DNA from: Pseudorhodoplanes sp.
Lineage (GTDB): Bacteria > Pseudomonadota > Alphaproteobacteria > Rhizobiales > Xanthobacteraceae
NCBI GenBank assembly: GCA_022843165.1
Contig: JALHOD010000006.1
Span: forward strand, 1-64,000
Length of the DNA: 64,000 nucleotides
Direction: 5' to 3'
Below the pieces are notes generated by a model. That model saw only the letters and a program-made list of their open reading frames with translations. It was not told where the DNA came from and searched no databases. Both the position numbers and the translations under genes were made by a program. Every line of letters begins with the position of its first letter. Position 1 is the stretch's first letter. Positions 8,083 to 16,857 of this stretch are shown piece after piece.

Positions 8083-8105
8083 CCTTCATGACAGGGTCAT
8101 GAAGG
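8083..8105. promoter_or_regulatory. Perfect 10-base inverted repeat upstream of the coiled-coil gene
   Basis: CCTTCATGAC (8083-8092) and GTCATGAAGG (8096-8105) are perfectly complementary across a 3-base spacer. The element lies 28 bases upstream of the coiled-coil gene start (8055) and 96 bases downstream of the eipA-like gene. On the minus strand it is followed by CGTTTTC, so it could be a weak terminator for eipA, or an operator for the downstream gene. The sequence alone does not decide. Confidence 0.5.
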
Positions 8106-8200
8106 AAAAAGCCTTTACCCGCGTCCCCTCGACACCCTAGACCGGGAGCCGGGGGCGGGTGAAGCTCATTTCTCTTTTGGCAAAACCAAGGGCGGGCCCT

Positions 8201-8773
8201 TCAGAACGGGTTCCAGGTCGGCTTCGGGGTGAATTTCAGATAGCCGATATTGGCCCCCAGCCTCAGGCCGACGCCGGAGCGGATCGGTACCAGCACCACG
8301 TTATTGGCGGTCAGTGCGGTCATGCCGAAGCCGCCGATAAAGTAGGCGGACCCGTCGATCCCGGCAAAGCGCTCGTAGATCGCCTCGGTGGCGGGCAGAT
8401 TGTAGACCAGCATCATGGTGCGCGCGCCTTCACCGCCGGCGTCGAAGCCGAGCGAAGGCCCCTGCCAGAACACCCGCAGGTCGCCGGCATTCTTGGTGAA
8501 AAGCGTGCCCTCGCCGTAGCGCAACCCGGCGACAAAGGCGCCGCCGGCTTCCTCGCCGAGGATGTAGCCGTTCGGCAATCCCCATTGGCTGAAGGCCTTT
8601 TCGACCACCTGGGCCAGTCCGCGCGACACGCCGCCGAAGAAACGGTGACCGGCGTCCAGAATTTCATTGGACGAGTATTGGGCCTGCTGCGCCGCGACCG
8701 GCTGGGCCGCCAGCCAGAGCAGAATGGCGGCGAGTCCAAAACACCGAGTTACCGCACGCATGAAGTGCTCCAT
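8201..8773 (-). CDS. eipA: DUF1134 periplasmic protein, EipA-like envelope integrity protein
   Basis: A 190-residue protein with a signal peptide (cleavage near AAQPVAAQQ) and a DUF1134 domain covering the rest. Family landmarks are GHRFFGGVSRGLAQ, the repeated glycine-rich strands FWQGPSLGFDAGGEGARTM, and the C-terminal GVGLRLGANIGYLKFTPK. In Brucella the DUF1134 protein EipA supports envelope integrity and virulence and is cell-cycle controlled by CtrA. I see no perfect CtrA box upstream here. An ATG four codons downstream (8761) is an alternative start. Confidence 0.75.
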   Translation of the reverse strand: MEHFMRAVTRCFGLAAILLWLAAQPVAAQQAQYSSNEILDAGHRFFGGVSRGLAQVVEKAFSQWGLPNGYILGEEAGGAFVAGLRYGEGTLFTKNAGDLRVFWQGPSLGFDAGGEGARTMMLVYNLPATEAIYERFAGIDGSAYFIGGFGMTALTANNVVLVPIRSGVGLRLGANIGYLKFTPKPTWNPF

Positions 8774-8855
8774 CGATTGCGATCAGAAAAGGGTCCGCTT
8801 AACCCGATACTCACGGTAGGGCTGCTAGAGCCAGAGCATCCGAATCGGAACACTT

Positions 8856-9374
8856 ATGGACCGAATCATGACCGCACTGCGCCGTCAACGGACGAAGCTG
8901 TTGACCGGACCGGGTCCATGGCTGGTGGTCGTGATGGTGTGCCTGATTTTGGCGAGTCCCGGGCCCGGCGCGGCCTCCACCACCGAGCGCGTCGTGACCG
9001 ACCCGTTGACCGGTCTTGCGATCAACGGCTTCGATCCGGTGGCGTATTTTACCGATGGTGCGGCAAGGCCGGGAAGCGCCGACCTGGAATACCGGGCGGG
9101 CGGCGTGATCTGGCGCTTTCGCAACGAGGGGAACCGCGCGGCCTTTGCGGCGGCTCCGCATATCTACCGCCCCCGTTTCGGAGGATATGATCCGGTCGCG
9201 GTCGCCCGCGGCGTCGGGACGGCCGGCCATCCGGACATCTGGATGATCTCCGGAAACCAGCTTTATCTCTTTTACAATGTACAGGCGCGCGCGGCGTTCG
9301 CCGCCGATCCGCTGGGTATCGCCCGCAATGCCGATCAGAGATGGCCCGAGGTCTTGCTGACGCTCGCGCCCTGA
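8856..9374 (+). CDS. Exported YHS-domain protein
   Basis: A 172-residue protein with a basic N-terminus and a hydrophobic export segment (residues about 22-41). A YHS-type domain then follows: GLAINGFDPVAYFTDG near residues 53-68, VIWRFRNEGNRAAFAAAP near 83-100, and FGGYDPVAVARG. YHS domains are thought to bind metals or act as partners of metalloproteins. No enzymatic motif is visible. It is divergent from eipA with about 80 bases between starts and converges on cysQ. Confidence 0.7.
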   Translation: MDRIMTALRRQRTKLLTGPGPWLVVVMVCLILASPGPGAASTTERVVTDPLTGLAINGFDPVAYFTDGAARPGSADLEYRAGGVIWRFRNEGNRAAFAAAPHIYRPRFGGYDPVAVARGVGTAGHPDIWMISGNQLYLFYNVQARAAFAADPLGIARNADQRWPEVLLTLAP

Positions 9375-9377
9375 CTG

Positions 9378-10211
9378 TTACGTCCGGGAGATTGCGGCAG
9401 TATCGCGTCGACCCCAGGCAATGAAGGCGGGAATCCGCAAACCGGTTTCGATCCGGCCGTAGACCAGAGGTTTGCCTTCCGGTGTCGTCACCGCGCCGCC
9501 GGCCGCCGTCAACACCGCGTCACCGGCAGCGACGTCCCATTCCATCGTGGGCGCGAGGCGCGGGTAAATGTCGGCGGCGCCTTCGGCAACGCGGCAGAAT
9601 TTCAGCGCCGATCCGATGGACAGCAATTCAAGCCCGGATTTGTCGGACAGCCACGCCGCGGTCGCTTCATCCATATGCGAGCGGCTGACCACCGCACGCA
9701 AATGCTCTCGGTCGGGGACCGCCGTGTTGAGTGCGGTCTTGTCGCGCGCCGCCTTTGTCGCGGCGCCCGGCGCCAGATGCAGCCGTTCGGCGCCACGGCT
9801 GACCACGCCGCGCCAGATGCCATGCAATGCCGGCGCCGACACCACGCCCAAAACGGGCCTTGTGCCGACAACGATGGCCAGGTTGATCGTGAATTCGTCC
9901 CGTCCGGCGATGAACTCGCGGGTGCCGTCGAGCGGATCCACCAAGATGAATGTCGAGGACAAGGATTGCGGCGCGCTTTGCGCGGAGGCTTCTTCCGAGA
10001 CAACCATGATTCCGGGCAACAGGCGGCTCAGTCCCTGCATGATGATCTCTTCCGAAGCGTGGTCGGCTGCCGTCACCGGGCTCGCATCGGATTTCAGTCG
10101 GACTGCAACCGTGGATGCGCGGATATCCATGACCGCTGCCGCCGCCCGCGACACCAGCGAGGTGAGTTCGTCGGCCAGGAACGGGTCCAGGAAATCCCTG
10201 TCGGACGTCAC
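9378..10211 (-). CDS. cysQ: 3'(2'),5'-bisphosphate nucleotidase CysQ
   Basis: A 277-residue member of the inositol-monophosphatase superfamily. The metal-binding motifs are present: VVSEEA near residue 70, the DPLDGTREFI signature near residues 92-101, and WDVAAGDAVL near 222-231. CysQ removes the 3'-phosphate from adenosine 3',5'-bisphosphate formed during sulfate assimilation. The TREF variant of the signature (rather than TKNF) is typical of CysQ. The start is GTG at 10211, preceded by a GGGGGAGG stretch. It is divergent from chpT. Confidence 0.85.
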   Translation of the reverse strand: MTSDRDFLDPFLADELTSLVSRAAAAVMDIRASTVAVRLKSDASPVTAADHASEEIIMQGLSRLLPGIMVVSEEASAQSAPQSLSSTFILVDPLDGTREFIAGRDEFTINLAIVVGTRPVLGVVSAPALHGIWRGVVSRGAERLHLAPGAATKAARDKTALNTAVPDREHLRAVVSRSHMDEATAAWLSDKSGLELLSIGSALKFCRVAEGAADIYPRLAPTMEWDVAAGDAVLTAAGGAVTTPEGKPLVYGRIETGLRIPAFIAWGRRDTAAISRT

Positions 10212-10343
10212 TCGTTCCGCCTCCCCCTTGTGTTCATGGTGCCCGCAAGTCTTGGCGTGTCGGCGGCTGCAGTGTATCAGACTGACGATTCCCCACGTTC
10301 ATCTGATTCGTTTGTCCGCGTCACCGCCTCCGGAGACAGGTTC

Positions 10344-10985
10344 ATGACCACCGCGACCACCCTTGAGTCTCTCGACCTTGCCGCGTTGCTGTGTTCGCGG
10401 GTCTGTCACGATCTGATCAGCCCGGTCGGCGCCATCGTCAATGGTCTCGAGGTGATGGAAGACGACAACGATCAGGAGACCAAGGATTTCGCGCTTGAGC
10501 TGATCAAGAAGAGCGTTAAAACCGCCTCGGCCCGGCTGCAATTCTGCCGGCTGGCCTTCGGTGCCGCTGGCTCCGCCGGAGCGCAGATCGACGTTGGCGA
10601 CGCCGAGAAGGTTGCGCGCGGCTTTCTGGAAGACGACAAGACCAAGCTGACCTGGTCGCTTCCGCGCGTTCTGCTCGCGAAGAATCGGGTGAAACTTCTG
10701 CTGAATATGCTGGTTATCGCCGGCCAGACCATTCCGCGTGGCGGCGTGCTGACAGTGGATCCGATCGGCAGCGGCGACGACATGAGCTTCAAGGTGACGG
10801 CAACCGGGACCAACGCGAAGATCCAGCCGGCCATTCCGGTGCTGCTCGCGGGCGGTTCGCATGACGGCGGCGCGATCGACGCCCATGCCATCCAGCCCTA
10901 TTATACCGGCCTGCTGGCCCGGCAATGCGGGCTGTCCGTTGCCGCTGCGCCGGAAGGCGACGCGGTGGTCCTGACGGCGAGCTGA
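10344..10985 (+). CDS. chpT: Histidine phosphotransferase ChpT
   Basis: A 213-residue protein. The N-terminal DHp-like helix carries the phosphoacceptor His22 in the RVCHDLISPVGAI motif, and the rest is a degenerate ATPase-like domain without nucleotide-binding boxes, as in Caulobacter ChpT. ChpT receives phosphate from CckA and passes it to CtrA and CpdR, and ctrA lies 8 kb downstream. GGAGACAGG precedes the ATG. It is transcribed in the same direction as the che operon, with 189 bases between. Confidence 0.9.
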   Translation: MTTATTLESLDLAALLCSRVCHDLISPVGAIVNGLEVMEDDNDQETKDFALELIKKSVKTASARLQFCRLAFGAAGSAGAQIDVGDAEKVARGFLEDDKTKLTWSLPRVLLAKNRVKLLLNMLVIAGQTIPRGGVLTVDPIGSGDDMSFKVTATGTNAKIQPAIPVLLAGGSHDGGAIDAHAIQPYYTGLLARQCGLSVAAAPEGDAVVLTAS

Positions 10986-11045
10986 CGCCATTCACGCCCC
11001 ATCCTGCGCGCCTGGGCTCCCGGTCGGCCGAATTTGGCCGGTTCG

Positions 11046-11060
11046 TTAACCGAGCGTTAA
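11046..11060. promoter_or_regulatory. Perfect CtrA box upstream of cheA
   Basis: TTAA (11046-11049), seven bases, TTAA (11057-11060) is an exact match to the CtrA consensus TTAA-N7-TTAA. It sits 115 bases upstream of the cheA start, between chpT and the che operon. This suggests that the chemotaxis operon belongs to the CtrA regulon. Confidence 0.7.
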
Positions 11061-11174
11061 TCGGCTATTTTGACCTTCGGCTTACCCAAAATTTAATCGT
11101 TACCGAACACACTCCATCCCGCCGATCGGTGGAGGCCGCTGGGACCATTCCTGGCGCGTCAAAGGCGTGTGTTT

Positions 11175-13781
11175 ATGGACGAATTGTTACGCGAGTTCCT
11201 GACCGAGACGAATGAAAGCCTCGACGTGGTTGACGTCGAGCTTGTTCGTTTGGAGCAGGAGCCCAACAACGCCGACATCATCGCCAACGTCTTTCGCCTG
11301 GTTCATACCATCAAGGGAACGTGCGGCTTTCTGAGTCTGCCGCGGCTTGCCACGCTCGCGCATGCCGCCGAGTCGATGATGGGAAAATTCCGCGACGGCA
11401 TGCCGGTCACGGCCGAAGCGGTGACGCTGATTCTTTCGACCATCGACCGAATCAAGGACATTCTCGATACGCTTGAGAAGGAACAGCGCGAGCCCGAAGG
11501 CGACGATGCCGACCTGATCAGCAAACTCGACGATCTTGCGAACAGAGGCACCCAGCCGGTTGCGGCCGGACATACCGCCGGCTCGCTGGTCTATCAGGTG
11601 CTGGAGCGGCCGCTGCGGGCCGGCGAAGTGTCGCTCGATGAGCTTGAGCGCGTGTTCCGCGAGACGCCGGGTCCGTCAGCCATTCCGGCGAAGGAGCCGG
11701 CCGCCAGGGACGACGACAAGTCCGATACCAGGGTCGCCAACCAGTCGATCCGCGTGAATGTCGGAACGCTCGAACACCTGATGACAATGGTGTCCGAGCT
11801 GGTCTTGACCCGCAACCAGTTGCTCGAACTGGCGCGCCGGCAATCCGAATCCGAATTCAAGGTGCCGCTGCAGCGGCTTTCGCATGTAACGGCCGAGCTG
11901 CAGGAAAGCGTCATGAAGACGCGCATGCAGCCGATCGGAAACGCCTGGCAGAAATTGCCGCGGATCGTGCGCGATCTGTCCGCCGAACTCGGCAAGCATA
12001 TCGATCTCGAGATGCACGGCGCCGATACCGAACTCGATCGCCAGGTGCTGGACCGGATCAAGGATCCGCTCACGCACATGATCCGCAATTCGGCGGATCA
12101 CGGCATCGAATTCCCGCAGGAGCGCGTTGCTGCCGGCAAGCCGGAAAAAGGCACCATTCGCCTCACCGCCTATCACGAGGGCGGTCACATTATCATTGAA
12201 GTCGCCGATGACGGCCAGGGGCTGAACACCGCCCGGATCCGGGCCAAGGCGATCGCGAAAGGTCTCGCCAGCGAAAGCGAGATCGCGAAAATGTCGGAGG
12301 CGCAGATCCAGCGCTTCATCTTCGCGCCGGGATTTTCCACGGCGGCTGAAGTCACCAGCATTTCGGGGCGCGGCGTCGGCATGGACGTCGTGCAGAACAA
12401 TATCGATCAGATCGGCGGCGCCATCGACGTTCAGTCTGTCAGCGGCGAAGGCTCATCCTTCGTCATCAAGATTCCCTTGACGCTGGCGATCATCTCGGCG
12501 CTGATCATCGATGCGGGCGGCGAGCGCTTTGCCGTGCCGCAGCTCGCCGTGGTCGAGCTCGTGCGCGTCAAAAAGGGCGCGGAATACAAGATCGAACGCA
12601 TCAAGGATACGCCGGTCCTCAGGCTGCGCAACAAGCTGCTTCCGCTGATCTATCTCAGCAAGCTACTGCGTCTCGGCGATAATCCCGATGTGGAATCCGA
12701 GAACGGGTTTGTCGTCGTCATGCAAGTCGGCACCCAGACCTTCGGCATGGTTGTGGATGCGGTGTTTCATACCGAGGAAATCGTCGTCAAGCCGATGGCG
12801 ACCAAGCTTCGTCACATCACCACCTTCTCCGGCAACACCATTCTGGGCGACGGCTCGGTGATCATGATCCTTGATCCGAACGGTGTCGCGAACGCCCTGG
12901 GCTCGGCGGCCTCCCAGACGATGAAGGCCGACGGCGCTTTCACGGAGTCGCACGCCGATATCGGGCAGGAGAAGACGTCCCTGCTGGTGTTCAGGGCCGG
13001 CTCCGTGGCACCCAAGGCGGTGCCGCTGTCGCTGGTCACGCGGCTGGAGGAAATCGACGTCAAGAAGATCGAGATCGCGAATTCCCGGCATCTGATTCAG
13101 TATCGCGGCCACCTGATGCCGCTGATTCAGGTGAACAGCGATGTCCGCATCCGGGATGACGGCACGCAGCCTCTCCTGGTTTTCTCCGACGGCGCCCGCT
13201 CGATGGCGCTGGTGGTCGACGAGATCGTCGATATCGTCGAGGACACGCTCGATATCGAAGTGGCCAGCGACCGCCCGGGGATTCTCGGCTCCGCCATTGT
13301 GAAGGGCGAGGCGACCGAAATCCTGGATCTCGAGCATTTCCTGCCGCTGGCTTTTGCCGACTGGTTCCGCCGCAAGGATCCACATGCCGCTGCCGAGGCG
13401 CGCAGAAGCCTTCTGTTCGTCGAAGACTCGGCATTCTTCCGCAATATGCTGGTGCCGGTCCTGAAGGCCGCCGGCTACAACGTCACCGACGCGGGCGGCG
13501 GCGAGGAAGCGCTGAAAATCCTGAAAGGCGGCGCGCGCTTTGACGCGATCGTCACCGATCTCGAAATGCCGGACATGGACGGCATCGCGCTCGCGGCGGC
13601 CATCAAGGCCGACCGGCAGACCGCATCGATCCCTCTGATCGCCTTGTCGTCGATCACGACCGAGGACGCGATTGCGCGGGTGCGCGACGCCGGGTTCCAC
13701 GATTTTGTCGCCAAGTTCGATCGTCAAGGACTGATTGCCGCCCTGAAAGAGCAGATTTTCAACGTTCACAGGGCCGCGTGA
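11175..13781 (+). CDS. cheA: Chemotaxis histidine kinase CheA, hybrid with C-terminal receiver
   Basis: An 868-residue protein. In order: Hpt domain (phosphoacceptor His44 in VHTIKG), a Pro/Ala linker, dimerisation domain (from about residue 195, SIRVNVGTLEHLMTMVSELV), HATPase domain (NSADHGIE, ADDGQGLN, GRGVGMDVV), a CheW-like P5 domain (about 435-575), a second CheW-like domain (about 595-735) and a receiver domain (about 740-868) with acidic EDS and the phospho-Asp in VTDLEMPDMDG. CheA phosphorylates CheY and CheB in response to chemoreceptors. ATG 11175 is preferred to the GTG two codons upstream because AAAGG lies 9 bases before it. It is first in cheAWYBR. Confidence 0.92.
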   Translation: MDELLREFLTETNESLDVVDVELVRLEQEPNNADIIANVFRLVHTIKGTCGFLSLPRLATLAHAAESMMGKFRDGMPVTAEAVTLILSTIDRIKDILDTLEKEQREPEGDDADLISKLDDLANRGTQPVAAGHTAGSLVYQVLERPLRAGEVSLDELERVFRETPGPSAIPAKEPAARDDDKSDTRVANQSIRVNVGTLEHLMTMVSELVLTRNQLLELARRQSESEFKVPLQRLSHVTAELQESVMKTRMQPIGNAWQKLPRIVRDLSAELGKHIDLEMHGADTELDRQVLDRIKDPLTHMIRNSADHGIEFPQERVAAGKPEKGTIRLTAYHEGGHIIIEVADDGQGLNTARIRAKAIAKGLASESEIAKMSEAQIQRFIFAPGFSTAAEVTSISGRGVGMDVVQNNIDQIGGAIDVQSVSGEGSSFVIKIPLTLAIISALIIDAGGERFAVPQLAVVELVRVKKGAEYKIERIKDTPVLRLRNKLLPLIYLSKLLRLGDNPDVESENGFVVVMQVGTQTFGMVVDAVFHTEEIVVKPMATKLRHITTFSGNTILGDGSVIMILDPNGVANALGSAASQTMKADGAFTESHADIGQEKTSLLVFRAGSVAPKAVPLSLVTRLEEIDVKKIEIANSRHLIQYRGHLMPLIQVNSDVRIRDDGTQPLLVFSDGARSMALVVDEIVDIVEDTLDIEVASDRPGILGSAIVKGEATEILDLEHFLPLAFADWFRRKDPHAAAEARRSLLFVEDSAFFRNMLVPVLKAAGYNVTDAGGGEEALKILKGGARFDAIVTDLEMPDMDGIALAAAIKADRQTASIPLIALSSITTEDAIARVRDAGFHDFVAKFDRQGLIAALKEQIFNVHRAA

Positions 13782-13790
13782 GTGCAGATC

Positions 13791-14258
13791 ATGACAGCCT
13801 CGGAAACCCAGACAGAGAACATCCTGGAGTATGTGACGGTGACAATCGGCAGCCAGCTATTCGGATTGCCGATTTCGCGCGTCCAGGACGTGTTCGTTCC
13901 GGGCCGCCTGACGCCGGTGCCGCTGGCCTCCGACGAGATTGCGGGCGTGCTGAATCTGCGCGGCCGGATCGTGACGGCAGTCGATATGCGATGCCGTCTC
14001 GGCCTGCCGGCGCGCGACAAGCTGGCACCGGCGATGGCTGTCGGCATCGACCTGAACGGTGAGTCTTATGGCCTGGTCATCGACAGCGTCGGCGAGGTTC
14101 TGAAGCTGCGTGAAAACAGCCGCGAGGCTGTGCCGATCAACCTGGACAGCCGGCTGGCGCGCGTCGCGTCCGCTGTCCACCGCCTTGATGGCGAACTTCT
14201 CGTGGTGCTCGATGTCGAGCGGCTGCTCGACATGAAGCCGCACGAACTGGCTGCGTGA
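13791..14258 (+). CDS. cheW: Chemotaxis adaptor CheW
   Basis: A 155-residue single CheW (SH3-like) domain protein that links receptors to CheA. Typical segments are YVTVTIGSQLFGLPISRVQDV at the N-terminus, LASDEIAGVLNLRGRIVTAVD in the middle, and GLVIDSVGEVLKL later. It starts 9 bases after the cheA stop. A GTG at 13782, immediately after that stop, is an alternative start. Confidence 0.9.
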   Translation: MTASETQTENILEYVTVTIGSQLFGLPISRVQDVFVPGRLTPVPLASDEIAGVLNLRGRIVTAVDMRCRLGLPARDKLAPAMAVGIDLNGESYGLVIDSVGEVLKLRENSREAVPINLDSRLARVASAVHRLDGELLVVLDVERLLDMKPHELAA

Positions 14259-14327
14259 TGCACGCTTGACGTGCCGAGTGATGGACAAGAGCGGAGCGCA
14301 AGATGGCTTCGCGAAAGTGAGGATGTA

Positions 14328-14693
14328 ATGAAGACCTGTCTCGTCGTCGATGACTCCAGCGTCATCCGCAAGGTGGCGAGGCGTATCCTGGAGGGCCTCG
14401 ATTTCCAGATCGTCGAGGCCGAAGACGGCCAACAGGCGCTTGAAGCCTGCCAGCGCACGCTCCCGGACGCGATCCTGCTCGACTGGAACATGCCGAAAAT
14501 GGACGGCTATGACTTTCTGAAGGCGTTGCGCCGCTTGCCCGGCGGCGACGGTCCGAAGGTCGTTTTCTGCACGACTGAGAACGACGTCGCGCATATCGCG
14601 CGTGCGCTGCATGCCGGCGCCAATGAATACATCATGAAGCCGTTCGACAAGGAAATCGTCGAAGCAAAACTGCAGGAAGTCGGCCTGATCTGA
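14328..14693 (+). CDS. cheY: Chemotaxis response regulator CheY
   Basis: A 121-residue stand-alone receiver domain. It carries Asp8/Asp9, phospho-Asp52 in LLDWNMPKMDG, the switch threonine at 82/83 (FCTTEND) and Lys104 in MKPFDK. Phosphorylated CheY binds the flagellar switch. The ATG at 14328 aligns with the family start; an upstream in-frame ATG at 14271 would add 19 unusual residues. It lies between cheW and cheB in the operon. Confidence 0.92.
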   Translation: MKTCLVVDDSSVIRKVARRILEGLDFQIVEAEDGQQALEACQRTLPDAILLDWNMPKMDGYDFLKALRRLPGGDGPKVVFCTTENDVAHIARALHAGANEYIMKPFDKEIVEAKLQEVGLI

Positions 14694-14748
14694 TCCCGGC
14701 GTTTTTTGCTCTGTTCCGTGTTGTGTCCAGTGTTGAGTATCGCGTATC

Positions 14749-15921
14749 GTGACAATCGCAATTTCAGCTGATGCGTCAGTATCGCCCGTTCTCCTTGGAC
14801 CCATCCGGGTCATGGTGGTCGACGATTCCGCGGTCGCGCGCGGACTTGTGCGCCGCTGGGTCGAGCAGGAACCCAATCTCGAGATTGTCGCGTCGCTGAG
14901 AACCGGCCGCGAGGCCGTCGATTATCTCGATCGCACCTCTCCCGATGTGGTCGTTCTCGACGTGGACATGCCCGACATGGACGGCATTTCCGCGTTGCCG
15001 TTGCTGTTGAAAAAGCGCCCCGACCTCGCCGTGATCATGGCGTCGACGCTGACGCGCCGGAACGCCGAGATCACGCTCAAGGCGCTGGCGCTCGGCGCGC
15101 TCGACTATGTGCAGAAGCCGGAAGCCAACGGTGTTGTCACCAGCCCGGAATTCCGCCGCGATCTGATCGCCAAGGTTCGCGAGTTCGGCGCGCGTGCGCG
15201 CCGGGTCGCCTTGCGGCGGGAGGCGCCGCCGGCTGTCGAAGCCAGGCGCATTCCGGAATTCAACGATCCGTCCATCATTCCTTTCAGTCCGGCCAAGAAG
15301 CCGGACATCAGGCTGCGGCCGTTCTCGAAGATGGTGCCGCGCGTACTTGTGATCGGCTCCTCCACAGGCGGACCGCAGGCGCTGACCCAGCTCTGTGCCG
15401 GCATCGGACCGGTGATGGAGCATGCGCCGGTGCTGATCACCCAGCATATGCCGCCGACCTTCACCACCATTCTCGCCGAGCATCTGTCGCGGTCGACCGG
15501 GCGCCCGGTGCGCGAGGCCGAGCATGGCGAGCATGTCCGCTCGGGCTGCATCTATATCGCGCCCGGCGCCCGCCACATGCGCGTGACCCGCAAGGACAAT
15601 CAGGCGGTCGTCGTCATCGACGACAGCCCACCGGTGAATTTCTGCAAGCCGGCGGTGGATGTCCTGTTTTCGTCGGCGGCGGAGGTCTGGGGCACCTGGG
15701 TGCTGGGGGTGATCCTGACCGGCATGGGCGCCGACGGCACGCGTGGCGCGGCCGATATTGTCGCCGCCGGCGGATCCATCATCGCCCAGGATGAGGCCAG
15801 CAGCGTGGTCTGGGGTATGCCCGGATCCGCGGCCAATGCCGGGCTGTGTTCGGCCGTGATGCCGATCGATCAGATCGCGCCCAAGCTCGTGCGCATGTTC
15901 GCAACGGGGGATCATCCGTGA
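14749..15921 (+). CDS. cheB: Chemotaxis methylesterase/glutamine deamidase CheB
   Basis: A 390-residue protein with a receiver domain (phospho-Asp71 in VVVLDVDMPDMDG) and a C-terminal methylesterase domain. The catalytic serine is in IGSSTGGPQAL, the histidine in ITQHMPP, and the aspartate in GMGADGTRG. It removes methyl groups from chemoreceptors in response to CheA phosphorylation. It starts with GTG at 14749, and its stop overlaps the cheR start by 4 bases. Confidence 0.92.
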   Translation: MTIAISADASVSPVLLGPIRVMVVDDSAVARGLVRRWVEQEPNLEIVASLRTGREAVDYLDRTSPDVVVLDVDMPDMDGISALPLLLKKRPDLAVIMASTLTRRNAEITLKALALGALDYVQKPEANGVVTSPEFRRDLIAKVREFGARARRVALRREAPPAVEARRIPEFNDPSIIPFSPAKKPDIRLRPFSKMVPRVLVIGSSTGGPQALTQLCAGIGPVMEHAPVLITQHMPPTFTTILAEHLSRSTGRPVREAEHGEHVRSGCIYIAPGARHMRVTRKDNQAVVVIDDSPPVNFCKPAVDVLFSSAAEVWGTWVLGVILTGMGADGTRGAADIVAAGGSIIAQDEASSVVWGMPGSAANAGLCSAVMPIDQIAPKLVRMFATGDHP

Positions 15922-16805
15922 CCCCCACCGACTATGATTTCCTGCGCAAGCTGCTGAAGGACCGCTCGGGCCTGACCCTGTCGGCCGAAAAGCATTATCT
16001 CGTGGAAAGCCGGCTTCTGCCGGTGGCGCGCAAGTCCGGCTTCGCCGGGCTGACCGAACTGGTGCAGAAGCTGAAAGGCTTCAATGCGGAAGGGCTCACG
16101 ACCGAAGTCGTCGAGGCCATGACCACCAACGAAACCTTCTTCTTCCGCGACAAGATTCCGTTCGAGCATTTCCGCGACCACATCATGCCGTCGCTTCTGG
16201 CGGCGCGCGCCCAGCATCAGCGCATCCGGATCTGGTGCGCGGCCGCATCGACCGGCCAGGAGCCCTATTCGCTGGCGATGGCGCTGAAGGAAATGGAAGG
16301 CCGGCTCGACGGGTTCCGGGTCGAGATTCTGGCGACCGACATTTCCACCGAAGTGCTGGAGAAGGCGAAAGCCGGCATCTACAGCCAGTTCGAGGTGCAG
16401 CGCGGCCTGCCGATCCAGCTGCTGGTGAAGTATTTCACCAAGGTCGGCGAGATGTGGCAGATCTCGCCCGACATCCGCGCCATGGTCCAGTTCCGGCCGT
16501 TCAACCTGCTGCACGATTTTTCGCGCTTCGGGACGTTCGATTTCGTCATGTGCCGCAATGTGCTCATCTATCTCGATCAGGCGACCAAGATCGATATCCT
16601 CGATCGCATCGCGCGCGTCACCGCGTCCGATGGCTATCTGGTGCTGGGCGCCGCCGAAACCGTGATCGGATTGACGCAGTCTTTCAAGTCGGTCGGGGAT
16701 AAGCGCGGGCTGTATGCGCCGCATTCTCCCGCCGACGCGCCGGAAGAGGGCGTGCTGCTGAAATTCCCGGCGCCGCGCGCCGTGGCGATGGCCGGCGGCG
16801 GCTGA
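15918..16805 (+). CDS. cheR: Chemotaxis receptor methyltransferase CheR
   Basis: A 295-residue protein. An N-terminal helical CheR_N domain is followed by a Rossmann-type methyltransferase domain with TTNETFFFRD, the SAM-binding WCAAASTGQEPYS motif, ATDIS and FDFVMCRNVLIYLD. It methylates receptor glutamates with S-adenosylmethionine. I chose GTG 15918 because it overlaps the cheB stop as GTGA and places the start at the family's usual position. It is the last gene of the che operon. Confidence 0.92.
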   Translation: MTPTDYDFLRKLLKDRSGLTLSAEKHYLVESRLLPVARKSGFAGLTELVQKLKGFNAEGLTTEVVEAMTTNETFFFRDKIPFEHFRDHIMPSLLAARAQHQRIRIWCAAASTGQEPYSLAMALKEMEGRLDGFRVEILATDISTEVLEKAKAGIYSQFEVQRGLPIQLLVKYFTKVGEMWQISPDIRAMVQFRPFNLLHDFSRFGTFDFVMCRNVLIYLDQATKIDILDRIARVTASDGYLVLGAAETVIGLTQSFKSVGDKRGLYAPHSPADAPEEGVLLKFPAPRAVAMAGGG

Positions 16806-16857
16806 CGCCGTCCAGAACGCTGCTCGCCTTGATTCCGCGTCGCCGGCCGTGCTCGAC

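Noticed and set aside
6505-8091. 528-codon open frame on the plus strand
   Set aside because: It is antisense to the coiled-coil and DUF2927 genes, with Arg/Gly-rich composition and no domain. It arises from the GC-rich codon use of the real minus-strand gene.
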